Source: an uncultured Rhizobiaceae group bacterium (lineage in GTDB: Bacteria; Pseudomonadota; Alphaproteobacteria; Rhizobiales; Rhizobiaceae). From it: DNA of 64,000 bases. Below the pieces are notes generated by a model that was not told the origin of the DNA, searched no databases, and worked only from the letters and a program-made list of their open reading frames with translations. The translations under genes and the position numbers were made by a program. The stretch lies in contig CALIOE010000005.1 in assembly GCA_938044775.1 (NCBI GenBank), positions 26,916-90,915 of the forward strand. Reading direction: 5' to 3'. Shown here piece by piece: positions 41,280-50,472 of this stretch (position 1 is its first letter; every line of letters begins with the position of its first letter).

Positions 41280-42083
41280 ATGAAGAAAACTGATAGTGGG
41301 TCCGGCAGGAAGTCGCTCGGTATCATTGGATTTGGTGCATTCGGACAACTGGTTGCTCAGCACCTTCAAGAGCATTTTGAGCTCTTTGCTTATGACCGTT
41401 CATCCATCCCTGCTGCAAACGCCAAGTGCTCCAATGTACGCTTCATATCGCTCAAAGGTGCTGCACGATGCGATGTTGTTCTGATCGCTTCACCGGTTTC
41501 AAGTTTTGAAAGCGTGGTCAGCTCCGTTGCAACGGCGTGTCGTCCTGGGGCTCTTGTTGTTGATGTCGGCTCAGTCAAAGTGAAGCCTTCGGAAATCATG
41601 CGCCGATTATTGCCCGAACATGTCAATATAGTCGCCACACATCCGTTGTTTGGCCCACAAAGTGCCAAGAATGGTATCCGGGGTCTGAAAATTGCTCTGT
41701 GCCCCATTCGAGGAAATCAACACTGGGCAACTGCTGCATTTCTTAGGAAGTCTCTTGGATTAGACGTCATTTTTACTACGCCAATGGATCACGACAAAGA
41801 CGCCGCAATTGTGCAAGGTCTCACACATCTCATCGCGAAAGTTCTGCTGAATATGAAGCCTTTGCCATCGCGCATGACAACCAAGAGCTTCGATCTGCTC
41901 GTTGAATCAATTTTGATGGTCCAAAACGATGCTCCCGAAGTGTTCGAAGCAATAGAGAATGACAATCCATATGCCGAGGAAATCAGGGAACGGTTCTTTG
42001 AGCTAGCCGCTGAACTGAAGACGCAGCTCACTAATCCCGGCAGGGCAAGCAATTGCGACAAACGGCCCAAAACGACCGTTTGA
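41280..42083 (+). CDS. prephenate/arogenate dehydrogenase-like protein
   Basis: A 267-residue NAD(P)-dependent dehydrogenase of the TyrA family, the step that leads from prephenate or arogenate to tyrosine. The Rossmann motif is GIIGFGAFGQLVAQHL (about 14-29). Other family pieces are VVDVGSVKVKPSEIM, ATHPLFGPQSAKNG and DHDKDAAIVQGLTH. The gene is AT-richer than core genes and stands alone, far from other aromatic-pathway genes, so a specialised or secondary role is possible. No chorismate mutase or ACT domain is fused. Confidence 0.85.
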   Translation: MKKTDSGSGRKSLGIIGFGAFGQLVAQHLQEHFELFAYDRSSIPAANAKCSNVRFISLKGAARCDVVLIASPVSSFESVVSSVATACRPGALVVDVGSVKVKPSEIMRRLLPEHVNIVATHPLFGPQSAKNGIRGLKIALCPIRGNQHWATAAFLRKSLGLDVIFTTPMDHDKDAAIVQGLTHLIAKVLLNMKPLPSRMTTKSFDLLVESILMVQNDAPEVFEAIENDNPYAEEIRERFFELAAELKTQLTNPGRASNCDKRPKTTV

Positions 42084-42275
42084 GCAGCGTCAGATTTCTC
42101 TTGCCGGTTTCGCCAAACCGGTCATTCAAAGTCGGATAGAGTTTGGAATGTCCGATGACGCGCTTGCGGACGAAGTCACCGTTCAGCGCAACTCGTATCG
42201 CAGAGCTACCGGCTCGGTTTGGTTTGTCGCACGCTCCACCAAAGACGCATAACAGGCCGAACAGGACTGGGCAGA

Positions 42276-43298
42276 CTAAGAAGGTTCCCCAGCCGTTTTG
42301 ATCGGGCGCGGTGGGTCAGATTTGCCAGACCGCACAGGCGTCGGAGCGTCTGCCGCCAGCAGGCCTTCTGATTTCAGATCAGCCCAAAGCTCGGCAGGTA
42401 CGAACGTATTGATCCATTCTATGGACTGGCGCAATTCGCGCGAATTTCTGGCGCCGGGTATGATGGATTGGACAATCGGATGGGCGAGGCAGAATTGCAG
42501 CGCCGCAGCCGGCAAGGGTGTCTGGTGACGGTCACAGATGCTCCTGATGGCGGCTACCTGGCGCGTAAGCTCGTCGGGAGCTTCCGCATAGTTCCAGGTA
42601 TTGCCCCCGACGAGTATGCCACTGTTGTAGGGGCCGCCGATGACGATTGATGTTCCGCTGCGCTCACATTTCGGAAACAGTTCGTCGAGCGCATGCTGCT
42701 CTAACAGAGTGTAGCGTCCGGCCAGTAGGAAGACGTCCCAGTCGCCATGATCGAGCGTTCTGAGCGAAACGTCGATCTCGTTAACACCAATGCCAATTGC
42801 TTTGATATCTCCAGCCTTTCGCAACTCATTCAGTGCGCGGTATCCGCCGGACATGGCATCCTGGAAGTGACGTGCCTCTTCTGCTGGATCAGGATGCGTG
42901 AACGAACCGATGTCATGGACAAACAGAATGTCGATGTGGTCCATGCCGAGCCTCTGAAGACTGTCTTCGTAGGATCGCATGACACCATCGTAGCCGTAGT
43001 CGTAGACATGGTGAAATGGCAGGGCGGCGGGCCATCCGTGCTCGCTCGGGTTTTCCCAGGACCCCCTGGCGAGCAGGCGACCAACTTTTGTCGAAACAAT
43101 GGTATCGGGATGATCACGAAGCGCATCGCCGACCCGGCGTTCGGACAATCCGAATCCATAGAATGGAGCCGTGTCGAAATACCGGATTCCGCTGTTCAGC
43201 GCGACCTCCAGAGTCTCCATGGCATCAGTGTGCGTTACCTTGTCGAGCAAGCCTCCAATGGGCGCACACCCCATTCCCAATTGCGTTAATTCAACCAT
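42276..43298 (-). CDS. aldo/keto reductase, sugar 1-dehydrogenase type
   Basis: A 340-residue aldo/keto reductase resembling L-fucose and D-threo-aldose 1-dehydrogenases, which oxidise the free sugar to its lactone. The catalytic Asp and Tyr are in RYFDTAPFYGFG and the lysine in STKVGR. The NAD(P) region near the C-terminus is IIPGARNSRELRQS. The start is taken as ATG 43298 (MVELTQLGMG); a TTG or ATG farther up (43334, 43328) would add about ten residues. It is divergent from the GntR gene, with a candidate operator between them. Confidence 0.88.
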   Translation of the reverse strand: MVELTQLGMGCAPIGGLLDKVTHTDAMETLEVALNSGIRYFDTAPFYGFGLSERRVGDALRDHPDTIVSTKVGRLLARGSWENPSEHGWPAALPFHHVYDYGYDGVMRSYEDSLQRLGMDHIDILFVHDIGSFTHPDPAEEARHFQDAMSGGYRALNELRKAGDIKAIGIGVNEIDVSLRTLDHGDWDVFLLAGRYTLLEQHALDELFPKCERSGTSIVIGGPYNSGILVGGNTWNYAEAPDELTRQVAAIRSICDRHQTPLPAAALQFCLAHPIVQSIIPGARNSRELRQSIEWINTFVPAELWADLKSEGLLAADAPTPVRSGKSDPPRPIKTAGEPS

Positions 43299-43343
43299 CG
43301 TTCTCGTCTCTGACAGGATCAATTCCATTTGCAAAGGGCGCAG

Positions 43344-43360
43344 TGTATATTAGTATGTCA
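43344..43360. promoter_or_regulatory. candidate GntR operator 1
   Basis: TGTATATTAGTATGTCA lies in the divergent region between the aldo/keto reductase and the GntR gene. Its first nine bases, TGTATATTA, recur in the other divergent promoter region of the locus at 44913. It also contains the dyad ATATT-N8-AATAT (43347-43364). Confidence 0.45.
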
Positions 43361-43413
43361 ATATCACTCGCACGCTATTGCGTCAAAGGTGATCATGATG
43401 CAAGGCAGGATGG

Positions 43414-44106
43414 ATGAACGTTTCAGAAAATCTAAAACTGCAGATTGTCGGCCAATCCATGACCGATCGCGTCTATGACGCAATCCTCGCGATGATACTC
43501 AAGCTGGAGATCAGGCCGTGCGAAAAGCTGTCCGAGGTGCAGCTGTCGAAGAAGCTTGGTGTGAGCCGCACTCCTGTTCGCGAAGCGTTTCTTCGGCTGG
43601 AGAATCTCGGGCTGCTTGATATCGTTCCGCAGCGAGGCACAATCGTGGCGCCGATGCGGGCCGCCGAGTTTCGCAAGTCGCAGTTCATGCGGGAGGCCTT
43701 CGAACTGGCCCTGGTTCGCAGAGCTGTTGAACTGGAAGACAACACGGAACTTTGCAAGGCGCTTGATCGCGAGTTGAGGCTCCAGTCCGTCCATTCGGAG
43801 CTCAAGGACGAGAACGCTTTTTTTGAGTCCGATGAAGCCTTTCATGCAGCTATTGCAGTTCACTGCGGGCTTGCTGATATCTGGCCGGAAGTGCAGCGTG
43901 TAAAGATGCATATGGACCGGTTCCGTTATGCGATCAGATCACAGCGCGAGACCCCCACCATTCTGGAGCAGCACCGCAATATTGCGGAGGCCATTTGTAA
44001 ACGTGACGAGGCAGCAGCCTTGTCAGCAATGACCCTGCACCTGCGCAGAGCCAATCATCTGATTGCGGATGCGGCGAAGGAGCATCCGGAATACTTTGAG
44101 CTTTAA
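43414..44106 (+). CDS. GntR-family (FadR/FCD) transcriptional regulator
   Basis: A 230-residue GntR regulator. The N-terminal winged helix (about 12-75) includes LSEVQLSKKLGVSRTPVREAFLRLE (in part: VSRTPVREAFLRLE). The C-terminal FCD effector domain (about 90-220) has metal-ligand histidines in FESDEAFHAAI and LEQHRNIAEAI. FCD regulators of sugar-acid genes usually repress until the sugar acid binds. Its position inside the locus, next to two copies of a shared upstream motif, makes it the likely local regulator. It ends 17 bases before the opposite-strand SDR gene. Confidence 0.93.
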   Translation: MNVSENLKLQIVGQSMTDRVYDAILAMILKLEIRPCEKLSEVQLSKKLGVSRTPVREAFLRLENLGLLDIVPQRGTIVAPMRAAEFRKSQFMREAFELALVRRAVELEDNTELCKALDRELRLQSVHSELKDENAFFESDEAFHAAIAVHCGLADIWPEVQRVKMHMDRFRYAIRSQRETPTILEQHRNIAEAICKRDEAAALSAMTLHLRRANHLIADAAKEHPEYFEL

Positions 44107-44123
44107 CAACATCTTATCGGACC

Positions 44124-44870
44124 TCAATCGCACTGAATCCCTCCATTGATGTCGATCACTTCGCCGTTGATGAAGCCGGCGAGATCTGATGCCAGATAGG
44201 TAATTGCGCTGGCAACCTCTTCTGGATCGCACAACCTCTTTAGCGGGATCGAAGCGGTGAGATTCTGTTCATCACCCGGCGCCTTGAAGGCGCTGCGCAT
44301 CATGTCAGAACGAACAAAAGCCGGAGCAATTGCGTTGGTCGACACACCGCGAGGCCCAAACTCACGAGCCAGAGCGAAGGTCAGACCAATCACAGCAGTT
44401 TTTGAAAGACTGTAGGCTGTGCCGGCGAGCAGGCCGCCCGAGCGACCGGCAAACGACGACACGTTGATAACGCGACCCTCACAGGCATCGATCATGCCCG
44501 GCAGCAGTTGCTGGCTCATGAGAAAAGCGCTTTCAAAATTGATGGCCATGGTTCTTCTCAAGTCAGCGAGCGATGTTTGAAGAAACTTGTCTGTGCTGAT
44601 TATCCCCGCATTGTTAATCAGGATTCTGACTGGACCATAGTCTCTTCGGATTCGCTTGCAGCATTCAATGATGCCGTCTTCCGAGCCGAGATCAGCGGCC
44701 AGCGGTAGAAATCTCTCTTCAATCTGAGCGCCCATTTCCTCTAACCGGTCGCCATCAAGATCCACTCCAATGACGAAATGCCCGTCGTCGATCAACTGGC
44801 GGGCAGTGGCTCTCCCAATTGTTCCGGCCGCTCCAGTCAAAATGACGAAGCGGCCATCGTGATCTTTCAT
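44124..44870 (-). CDS. short-chain dehydrogenase of the sugar-acid locus
   Basis: A 248-residue SDR. The cofactor loop is TGAAGTIG (about 13-20), NNAG at about 87-90, and the catalytic Ser-Tyr-Lys set is in NVSSFAGR and YSLSK. The C-terminus INGEVIDINGG is typical. In non-phosphorylating L-sugar pathways an SDR acts as the sugar 1-dehydrogenase or as the 2-keto-3-deoxy-sugar-acid dehydrogenase; either fits. It is divergent from the ABC importer operon with 116 bases between them. Confidence 0.9.
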   Translation of the reverse strand: MKDHDGRFVILTGAAGTIGRATARQLIDDGHFVIGVDLDGDRLEEMGAQIEERFLPLAADLGSEDGIIECCKRIRRDYGPVRILINNAGIISTDKFLQTSLADLRRTMAINFESAFLMSQQLLPGMIDACEGRVINVSSFAGRSGGLLAGTAYSLSKTAVIGLTFALAREFGPRGVSTNAIAPAFVRSDMMRSAFKAPGDEQNLTASIPLKRLCDPEEVASAITYLASDLAGFINGEVIDINGGIQCD

Positions 44871-44912
44871 AGCTCGGCTCCTTCCAACAATTTGGCTTGA
44901 TCGTCTCCACTA

Positions 44913-44930
44913 TGTATATTACCATACAAG
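44913..44930. promoter_or_regulatory. candidate GntR operator 2
   Basis: TGTATATTACCATACAAG in the divergent region between the SDR and the ABC importer operon. TGTAT and ATACA form an inverted repeat with six bases between. It shares TGTATATTA with the site at 43344. Confidence 0.5.
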
Positions 44931-44986
44931 TCTTACAATACCACGTTGAGGCATCGTGACAACAAACTCGGAGGAGGTTTAGGGAA

Positions 44987-46015
44987 ATGATCGACATCAA
45001 AAAAATAGCAACAGCAGGTGCTGTCGTGGCGGGATTGACCATGGCAGCAAACACGGCAATGGCTGATTCGAGCACTCGGGTTGCGTTGGTGCCGGGTGGA
45101 CCCCATCCGTATTTTGCTGCCTGGGAGCAGGCAGGAAAGGACGCCGCCAAGGATTTTGGATTGGGCAGCGCTGACTACAAGGTTCCGCAGAAGTGGGAGC
45201 TGAGTCTGCAGAACCAGATGCTCGAAAGTCTTGTGACCCAGGGTTACAACGCATTCCTGGTATTCCCGGGCGACCCGGTTGGCACCGTCGCAATAGCTGA
45301 CGAACTGGCAGCCACCGGTGCGCCGGTTATGGCGTTGGCCGGCTGTCTGAAAGATCCCTCCCAGGCCGTATTCTGCATGGGGACCGATACTGGCAATTCG
45401 GCTTATCTTGGGACAAAAGAGCTTCTGAAAGTTCTCCCCAAGGGCGCCAAGATTGCCCATTTCACCGGGTTCCTTGTTGATCCGAACACACAATTGAGGA
45501 TCGATGCGGTCGAAAAAGCTGCGAAAGAAGGCGGCGCTGAAGTCATTCAGGTCATCGCTGATATTGACGCGCCGGAGCCGGCTGAAGAAAAAATCAACGC
45601 CTATTTGGCGGCTCATGCCGGTGAGGTTGACGGCCTAATAACCACAGCTTGGGTGCCTGCGGTTGTCGCCTCCAACGCACTGCGGAAAATTGGCGACAAG
45701 CGTATCAAGATGGTTGGCATCGATCATGACGAAGTCGTTTTGGGTGCGATCAAGGACGGTTTTGTCCATGGAACCATGCTGCAGAATCCTTACGGACAAG
45801 GCTATCTGGGTTCCTATGCCGCCGATCGCCTTCGCTCTGGCTGCACGGTGAAGAAAGATGCCCCTTTTAAGTCCATTGCCTTGACCGACAAATTTATTGA
45901 CAGCGGAACCGTATTTGCCGGCGCGGACGCCGTCGACAACTATGTCGGGTCGATGCAGAAGATTACCAAGGATATCTTCGCGGACTTCGAAGGCAAGTAT
46001 CTCAATTGCGGTTAA
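44987..46015 (+). CDS. sugar ABC importer, periplasmic binding protein
   Basis: A 342-residue periplasmic binding protein of the ribose/xylose (RbsB) type. The signal peptide is about 1-26 (VVAGLTMAANTAMA). The mature part starts STRVALVPGGPHPYF, with the two-lobed periplasmic-binding fold marked by ALAGCLKDPSQAVF, IAHFTGFLVDPNTQ and MVGIDHDEVVLGAI. Several cysteines are present (C at about 120, 128, 285 and 341), unusual in this family and possibly disulfide-forming. An ideal AGGAGG lies ahead of the ATG. It is the first gene of a permease-permease-ATPase operon. Confidence 0.92.
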   Translation: MIDIKKIATAGAVVAGLTMAANTAMADSSTRVALVPGGPHPYFAAWEQAGKDAAKDFGLGSADYKVPQKWELSLQNQMLESLVTQGYNAFLVFPGDPVGTVAIADELAATGAPVMALAGCLKDPSQAVFCMGTDTGNSAYLGTKELLKVLPKGAKIAHFTGFLVDPNTQLRIDAVEKAAKEGGAEVIQVIADIDAPEPAEEKINAYLAAHAGEVDGLITTAWVPAVVASNALRKIGDKRIKMVGIDHDEVVLGAIKDGFVHGTMLQNPYGQGYLGSYAADRLRSGCTVKKDAPFKSIALTDKFIDSGTVFAGADAVDNYVGSMQKITKDIFADFEGKYLNCG

Positions 46016-46025
46016 CAATTGTTCT

Positions 46026-46050
46026 GGAGGGGCGGCAACGTTGCCCCTCC
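46026..46050 (+). promoter_or_regulatory. stem-loop between binding protein and permease genes
   Basis: GGAGGGGC (46026-46033) pairs with GCCCCTCC (46043-46050) across nine bases. There is no T-run. Such hairpins after binding-protein genes commonly stabilise the upstream mRNA or reduce downstream expression, giving more binding protein than permease. Confidence 0.6.
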
Positions 46051-46083
46051 ATCTTCCCAACCCACGGCAATCGGTAGTCGACA

Positions 46084-47124
46084 ATGTCCGGAATTGAAAT
46101 CGACAGCGCAGCCGTACCGGAGGCGGCGCCTAAACAGGGCCGCCAACTGGGTCCGCTTCAGCGTTTTATGCTGAGCAACGAATTCGGTCTGATCGTACTC
46201 ATCGTTGTTTTCGCGGTAGTGTTCTGGACAGTTTCACCGATGTTTCTTTCCAAATTCAGCCTCTATGCGTTGGGGCGAACGTCGGCGGTCAATATCATGA
46301 TCGGTTTTTCGATGATGGTTGTAATCGTCACCGGCGGCCTCAACCTTGCTGTCGGTGCCATAGGCGTCTGCGCAGCAATGGCCTGCGGGTGGCTGATGCA
46401 GGCCGCTGGCATGAACTGGGTCTTTGCGACCTTGGGCGGACTGGCAGTTGGCGGGCTTTTGGGAGCCGTGAACGGTGTTGTAATCGTTCGAAGCGGTTTG
46501 CACAGCTTTGTCATTACGCTTGCCACTATGAGCATCATGTTCGGGATGATGATCTTTTTGACCCAGGCCGAGTCCTACCGCGAAATTTCGCCGGTTTTTA
46601 CCGGTTTCGGGCGAATGAAACTTTGGGGCGTGGTCCCGCCAATGTTGTTGATGACAATTGTGGTTGGTGTTCTGCTCTGGGTGCTGTTCACCTTCGGATC
46701 GCTGGGACGACAGATACTTGCTGCGGGCGCCAATCCCGCTGCGGCGGAACTGTCCGGCATCAATGTTGGCAACATGGTCATCTGGTGCCATGCCCTGTCG
46801 GGAATGCTTGCCGGCATCGCGGGCTTCATGTTGGTCTCGCGCACCGGCGCGGCAATCCCTTCGATGGCGGGGCAACTTGGTCAGGATTGGCTGTTGCCGG
46901 CATTTCTGGCTCCGGTGTTGGGTGGAACGCTATTGACCGGCGGACGGGTTTCCGTGCTGGGAACGCTTCTGGGTGGCTTCCTCGTGACCATGCTCACGGG
47001 CGGGCTTTTGCTGATGCAGGTGGGCGCATTCTGGATCCAGACATACCTTGGATTATTGCTGCTTCTGGCGGTGTTGCTTGATCTCGCCCGTCGTTCCTAT
47101 CTGGCGAGGAACAAACTGGTATGA
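46084..47124 (+). CDS. sugar ABC importer, permease 1
   Basis: A 346-residue RbsC-type permease with about ten hydrophobic segments. It has the family pieces MIGFSMMVVIVTGGLNLAVG, LAGIAGFMLVSRTGAA and the ATPase-contact region LLPAFLAPVLGGTLLTGG. An N-terminal cytoplasmic segment of about 40 residues precedes the first membrane segment. Its stop overlaps the start of the second permease (ATGA), so the two are coupled and likely form a heterodimer. Confidence 0.93.
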   Translation: MSGIEIDSAAVPEAAPKQGRQLGPLQRFMLSNEFGLIVLIVVFAVVFWTVSPMFLSKFSLYALGRTSAVNIMIGFSMMVVIVTGGLNLAVGAIGVCAAMACGWLMQAAGMNWVFATLGGLAVGGLLGAVNGVVIVRSGLHSFVITLATMSIMFGMMIFLTQAESYREISPVFTGFGRMKLWGVVPPMLLMTIVVGVLLWVLFTFGSLGRQILAAGANPAAAELSGINVGNMVIWCHALSGMLAGIAGFMLVSRTGAAIPSMAGQLGQDWLLPAFLAPVLGGTLLTGGRVSVLGTLLGGFLVTMLTGGLLLMQVGAFWIQTYLGLLLLLAVLLDLARRSYLARNKLV

Positions 47125-48089
47125 AGCGTGAATTGTGGAATCAGGACTGGTTTGGCCCCTTCGCTGTCACGGTTCTGGCAATTGTCATAGTCGGGGCGTT
47201 GAAGCCCTCCTTCCTATCGCCATTCAATATTCAGATTCTGTTGCTGGCCATTTCGGTCAATGCACTCGTCGCCTTTTCTCAAATGGTGATAATCGCCATC
47301 GGTCAGATGAATCTGTCTGTTGGTGCAATCGGTGGACTGGCGGCGATTTCTTTCGCCGGCATGATGGAGGTGTGGGGCCTGCCTTGGCCCGTTGCTGCGG
47401 TTCTCTCCCTCGGGATCGGGCTGCTTGCCGGACTGACCAATGGATTGCTGTGCGCCTATACCGGCATCTCAGCCTTTGTCATCACGCTGGCAACGCTGTC
47501 GGTGTTCAAGGGATTTAATCTGGGAATCACGGAAGCACAGCCATTTTACGATGTTCCGGAGATGGTAAAATGGCTCGGCAACGCCACTGTTTTGGGTCCT
47601 ATCCCCTGGCTCGTCCTGCCATTCGCCGTCAGTGCAGTGGCGCTCTGGTATCTGCTGTTTCGACTTCCCCTTGGCCGCTCGGTTCTGGCTGTGGGCGGGA
47701 ACACACACGCGGCGGAATTGTCCGGCATCTCGGTGCCCCGGATTGTGGTGTTTGCCCATTCCGTCTCGGGTCTTCTCGCTGCGATGGCCGGGATAATGCT
47801 CGTGGCCCGGCTTCAACTCGGACAACCCAGTATCGGTGACGACTGGCTCATTCTCAGCTTCGCCGCACCGATCATTGGAGGTGCGGTTCTGACGGGTGGG
47901 AGGGTCAGTGTCGGTGGCACATGCTGTGGTGTTGCCATTGTCGCCATCATCACGCAGGTCCTGGTGCTGTTCAACATAGACCCATTTCTTGTTCAGGTCG
48001 TTCTGGGCGGATTGATACTCTGGGCCGTCGGCGTAAACCGGATCCGCGAAGTCAGGGGGCAGCGCAAGGCCGCTGCTGCTGGAATATGA
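47121..48089 (+). CDS. sugar ABC importer, permease 2
   Basis: A 322-residue permease paralogous to the previous one, with MVIIAIGQMNLSVGAIGG, LLAAMAGIMLVARLQLG and ILSFAAPIIGGAVLTGG at matching places. About nine membrane segments. The heterodimeric arrangement (two different permease chains) is less common than the RbsC homodimer but occurs in autoinducer-2- and fucose/rhamnose-type importers. The stop overlaps the ATPase start. Confidence 0.93.
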   Translation: MKRELWNQDWFGPFAVTVLAIVIVGALKPSFLSPFNIQILLLAISVNALVAFSQMVIIAIGQMNLSVGAIGGLAAISFAGMMEVWGLPWPVAAVLSLGIGLLAGLTNGLLCAYTGISAFVITLATLSVFKGFNLGITEAQPFYDVPEMVKWLGNATVLGPIPWLVLPFAVSAVALWYLLFRLPLGRSVLAVGGNTHAAELSGISVPRIVVFAHSVSGLLAAMAGIMLVARLQLGQPSIGDDWLILSFAAPIIGGAVLTGGRVSVGGTCCGVAIVAIITQVLVLFNIDPFLVQVVLGGLILWAVGVNRIREVRGQRKAAAAGI

Positions 48090-49612
48090 AAGCTCCGGTG
48101 TTCGAAGCTGGTAACGTCACTAAGGTCTTTCCGGGGGTGCTCGCACTCGATGAAGTCAATCTGAAGCTGGCTTCGGGCTCCATCCATGCGCTTCTTGGCG
48201 AAAATGGCGCCGGGAAATCAACCTTGATCAAGATCATGACCGGAGTTCATCGTCCGGATGGTGGTGTGATGAAGATAGATGGGCAACCTTTCTCTCCGCA
48301 TACAACACGGGATGCCATCTCAAGCGGCGTGGGTGTTGTCTATCAGGAGAGGAATCTGATCCCGCAATTCTCTATCGCTGAGAATATCTTCCTTGAACGG
48401 TTGAGTGCAAAGCCGTTACAGAGGATCGACTATCCGGCTCTTTATGCGGACGCTCAGAAATGGCTGGATCTGCTGGAAATCGACGCCCGGCCTGAAACCC
48501 AGGTGGATAAACTCAATGTCGCAAGAATGCAGCTGGTTGAGATCGCGAAGGCCCTGTCTCTGAATACGCGCATCTTATTGCTGGACGAACCAACCGCGTC
48601 CCTGACCCAGCATGAGACCGAAACGCTGTTTGGCATTCTGAACCGTTTGCGGGAGAACGGCGCGAGCCTCGTTTTTGTCAGCCACAAGCTCGAAGAAGTT
48701 CAGGAAATCTGTGACAGAGTTACGGTGCTACGTGACGGTCGAAACGCGTGCGAAAGTCGTGCGTTGCACGGCCTGGACCGTCAGGACATCGTCCGACTCA
48801 TGATTGGAAGAAGCGAGCAAATTCCGCAGTGGAACCAGCGAGACATTTCCGGCGATAAGGTTGCGCTCGATATCCGCAATGTTGCAACACAGGATGGGCA
48901 TCGCGATATTAATTTCCAGCTTGGCAAAGGAGAAGTACTGGGGCTTTACGGCCTTGTTGGCTCGGGTCGTACCGAGCTGGCAAAAGCACTGATTGGTGCT
49001 GGCAACGTGACATCGGGAGAAATCAGGATCGATGGCGAGATCGCGAAAATCGGTTCTGTCGCGGATGCACTGCATCAATACGGAATCGGATATGTCAGCG
49101 AGGATCGGAAAGGTGAGGGATTGATCCTGATTCACTCGGTCCTCGAAAATGCAGGCATCACGGTCTGGAAGCGCCTTAAGAATGCTTTTGGGCTCTTGTC
49201 GGATAGGGCGGTGGTAAACTCCGTTGATCCCGTTCTCAAGAAGCTTGAAGTACGCACACCATCGTCGCGGCAAATTGTCGGAAACCTGTCGGGCGGCAAC
49301 CAGCAAAAAGTCAGTGTCGCGAAGTGGTTGGCCGCAAACGTCAAAATTCTGATCGTTGACGAACCCACAGTCGGTGTTGATATCAAAACCAAAGCCTATG
49401 TCCACGAACTGATCCGTGAGCTCGCGGATTCGGGAACTTCAATCCTGCTCATTACCAGCGATATGCCAGAAATGGTTACCGTTGCCGACAGGATACTCGT
49501 CATGGATGAGTTTGAATTGCGAGGCGAGATCGTCAATGACCGCAACTATGATCTGGTCAGTGAGCGGATCATGCATCACATCCACGGATCCAATGAGGAG
49601 GCCGCAGAATGA
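48086..49612 (+). CDS. sugar ABC importer, ATPase (two nucleotide-binding domains)
   Basis: A 508-residue RbsA/MglA-type ATPase with two ABC domains. The first has Walker A GENGAGKST and Walker B LLLDEPTAS, with signature KLNVARMQLVEIA in place of the usual LSGGQ. The second has the degenerate loop LVGSGRTELA, normal for this family, signature NLSGGNQQKVSVAKW and ILIVDEPTVGVD. ATG 48086 overlaps the permease stop; the longer frame from 47921 is antisense-like. Its stop overlaps the next start, so the operon continues into the amidohydrolase. Confidence 0.94.
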   Translation: MKAPVFEAGNVTKVFPGVLALDEVNLKLASGSIHALLGENGAGKSTLIKIMTGVHRPDGGVMKIDGQPFSPHTTRDAISSGVGVVYQERNLIPQFSIAENIFLERLSAKPLQRIDYPALYADAQKWLDLLEIDARPETQVDKLNVARMQLVEIAKALSLNTRILLLDEPTASLTQHETETLFGILNRLRENGASLVFVSHKLEEVQEICDRVTVLRDGRNACESRALHGLDRQDIVRLMIGRSEQIPQWNQRDISGDKVALDIRNVATQDGHRDINFQLGKGEVLGLYGLVGSGRTELAKALIGAGNVTSGEIRIDGEIAKIGSVADALHQYGIGYVSEDRKGEGLILIHSVLENAGITVWKRLKNAFGLLSDRAVVNSVDPVLKKLEVRTPSSRQIVGNLSGGNQQKVSVAKWLAANVKILIVDEPTVGVDIKTKAYVHELIRELADSGTSILLITSDMPEMVTVADRILVMDEFELRGEIVNDRNYDLVSERIMHHIHGSNEEAAE

Positions 49613-50472
49613 TTCCTCTGATCGACACTCATCATCATCTCTGGGATACGTCTAAAACAGATTATCCCTGGATGACGAAAGAGCTTGATGCGATCCGACG
49701 TCGATTTGACGTCGGTGATCTGACGGCTGTGACCAGCCCAGCGGGTGTTACCGGGACGATCCTTGTCCAAACGATCAGCAGTTTCGAGGAATCGCAGGAG
49801 TTCCTCGCTATTGCGGAAGACACCGCGTTGATCTGTGGTGTTGTGGCGTGGGTTGACCTGACTTCGCCCGGCGTTTCTGACCAGATCGCAGAATTGAAGG
49901 CCGGAAAAGGTGGCTCCTTTCTTGTTGGCATACGCCACCAGGTTCATGACGAGGAAGATGAGAATTGGCTTCTGCGCCAGGACGTGCAGCGTGGGCTCTC
50001 CGCCATTCGAGATCGCGAGCTCACCTACGACCTGCTGCTGCGTCCACGTGAGTTACCCGCAGCCATCAAAGCGGTGCAGGAAATGCCGGATATGCACTGG
50101 GTGGTCGACCACATAGCCAAGCCCGAAATCGCCCAAGGGGGATGGGAGCCCTGGGCCGGTCTTATTAGCGACCTTGCAGCCGCATCGCCCAGTTGCTGGG
50201 TCAAGTTATCGGGTATGGTAACGGAAGCCGACTGGAATGCGTGGACCTTTGAAGATCTGAAGCCCTATGCGCATCACGTGATTGAAACTTTCGGGCCTGA
50301 GCGTTGCATGATTGGGTCGGACTGGCCAGTCTGTCTTCTGGCGGCATCCTACGAGCGGATCATAGACACGACGCGCAGATTGATCGCTGAGCTTCCTGCC
50401 AAACAGCAATCTGGGATCGCGGTCGAAAACGCCGCAATGGCCTATCGGTTGGAAATCGATGCCGGCATCTGA
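49609..50472 (+). CDS. amidohydrolase-2 family lactonase (fuconolactonase-like)
   Basis: A 287-residue metal-dependent hydrolase of the amidohydrolase-2 family. The metal motif is DTHHHLWD at the N-terminus, with WVVDHIAKP and the aspartate of MIGSDWPVCLL at the C-terminal side. This is the pattern of L-fuconolactonase and L-rhamnono-lactonase, which open sugar lactones to acids. Coupled translation with the importer and the nearby dehydrogenases and dehydratase supports that role. The exact sugar is not fixed. Confidence 0.9.
   Translation: MIPLIDTHHHLWDTSKTDYPWMTKELDAIRRRFDVGDLTAVTSPAGVTGTILVQTISSFEESQEFLAIAEDTALICGVVAWVDLTSPGVSDQIAELKAGKGGSFLVGIRHQVHDEEDENWLLRQDVQRGLSAIRDRELTYDLLLRPRELPAAIKAVQEMPDMHWVVDHIAKPEIAQGGWEPWAGLISDLAAASPSCWVKLSGMVTEADWNAWTFEDLKPYAHHVIETFGPERCMIGSDWPVCLLAASYERIIDTTRRLIAELPAKQQSGIAVENAAMAYRLEIDAGI

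Noticed and set aside
42100..42121. Hairpin with CCGGTTT and AAACCGG after the TyrA-like gene
   Set aside because: The stem is convincing but no T-run follows, so termination cannot be supported.
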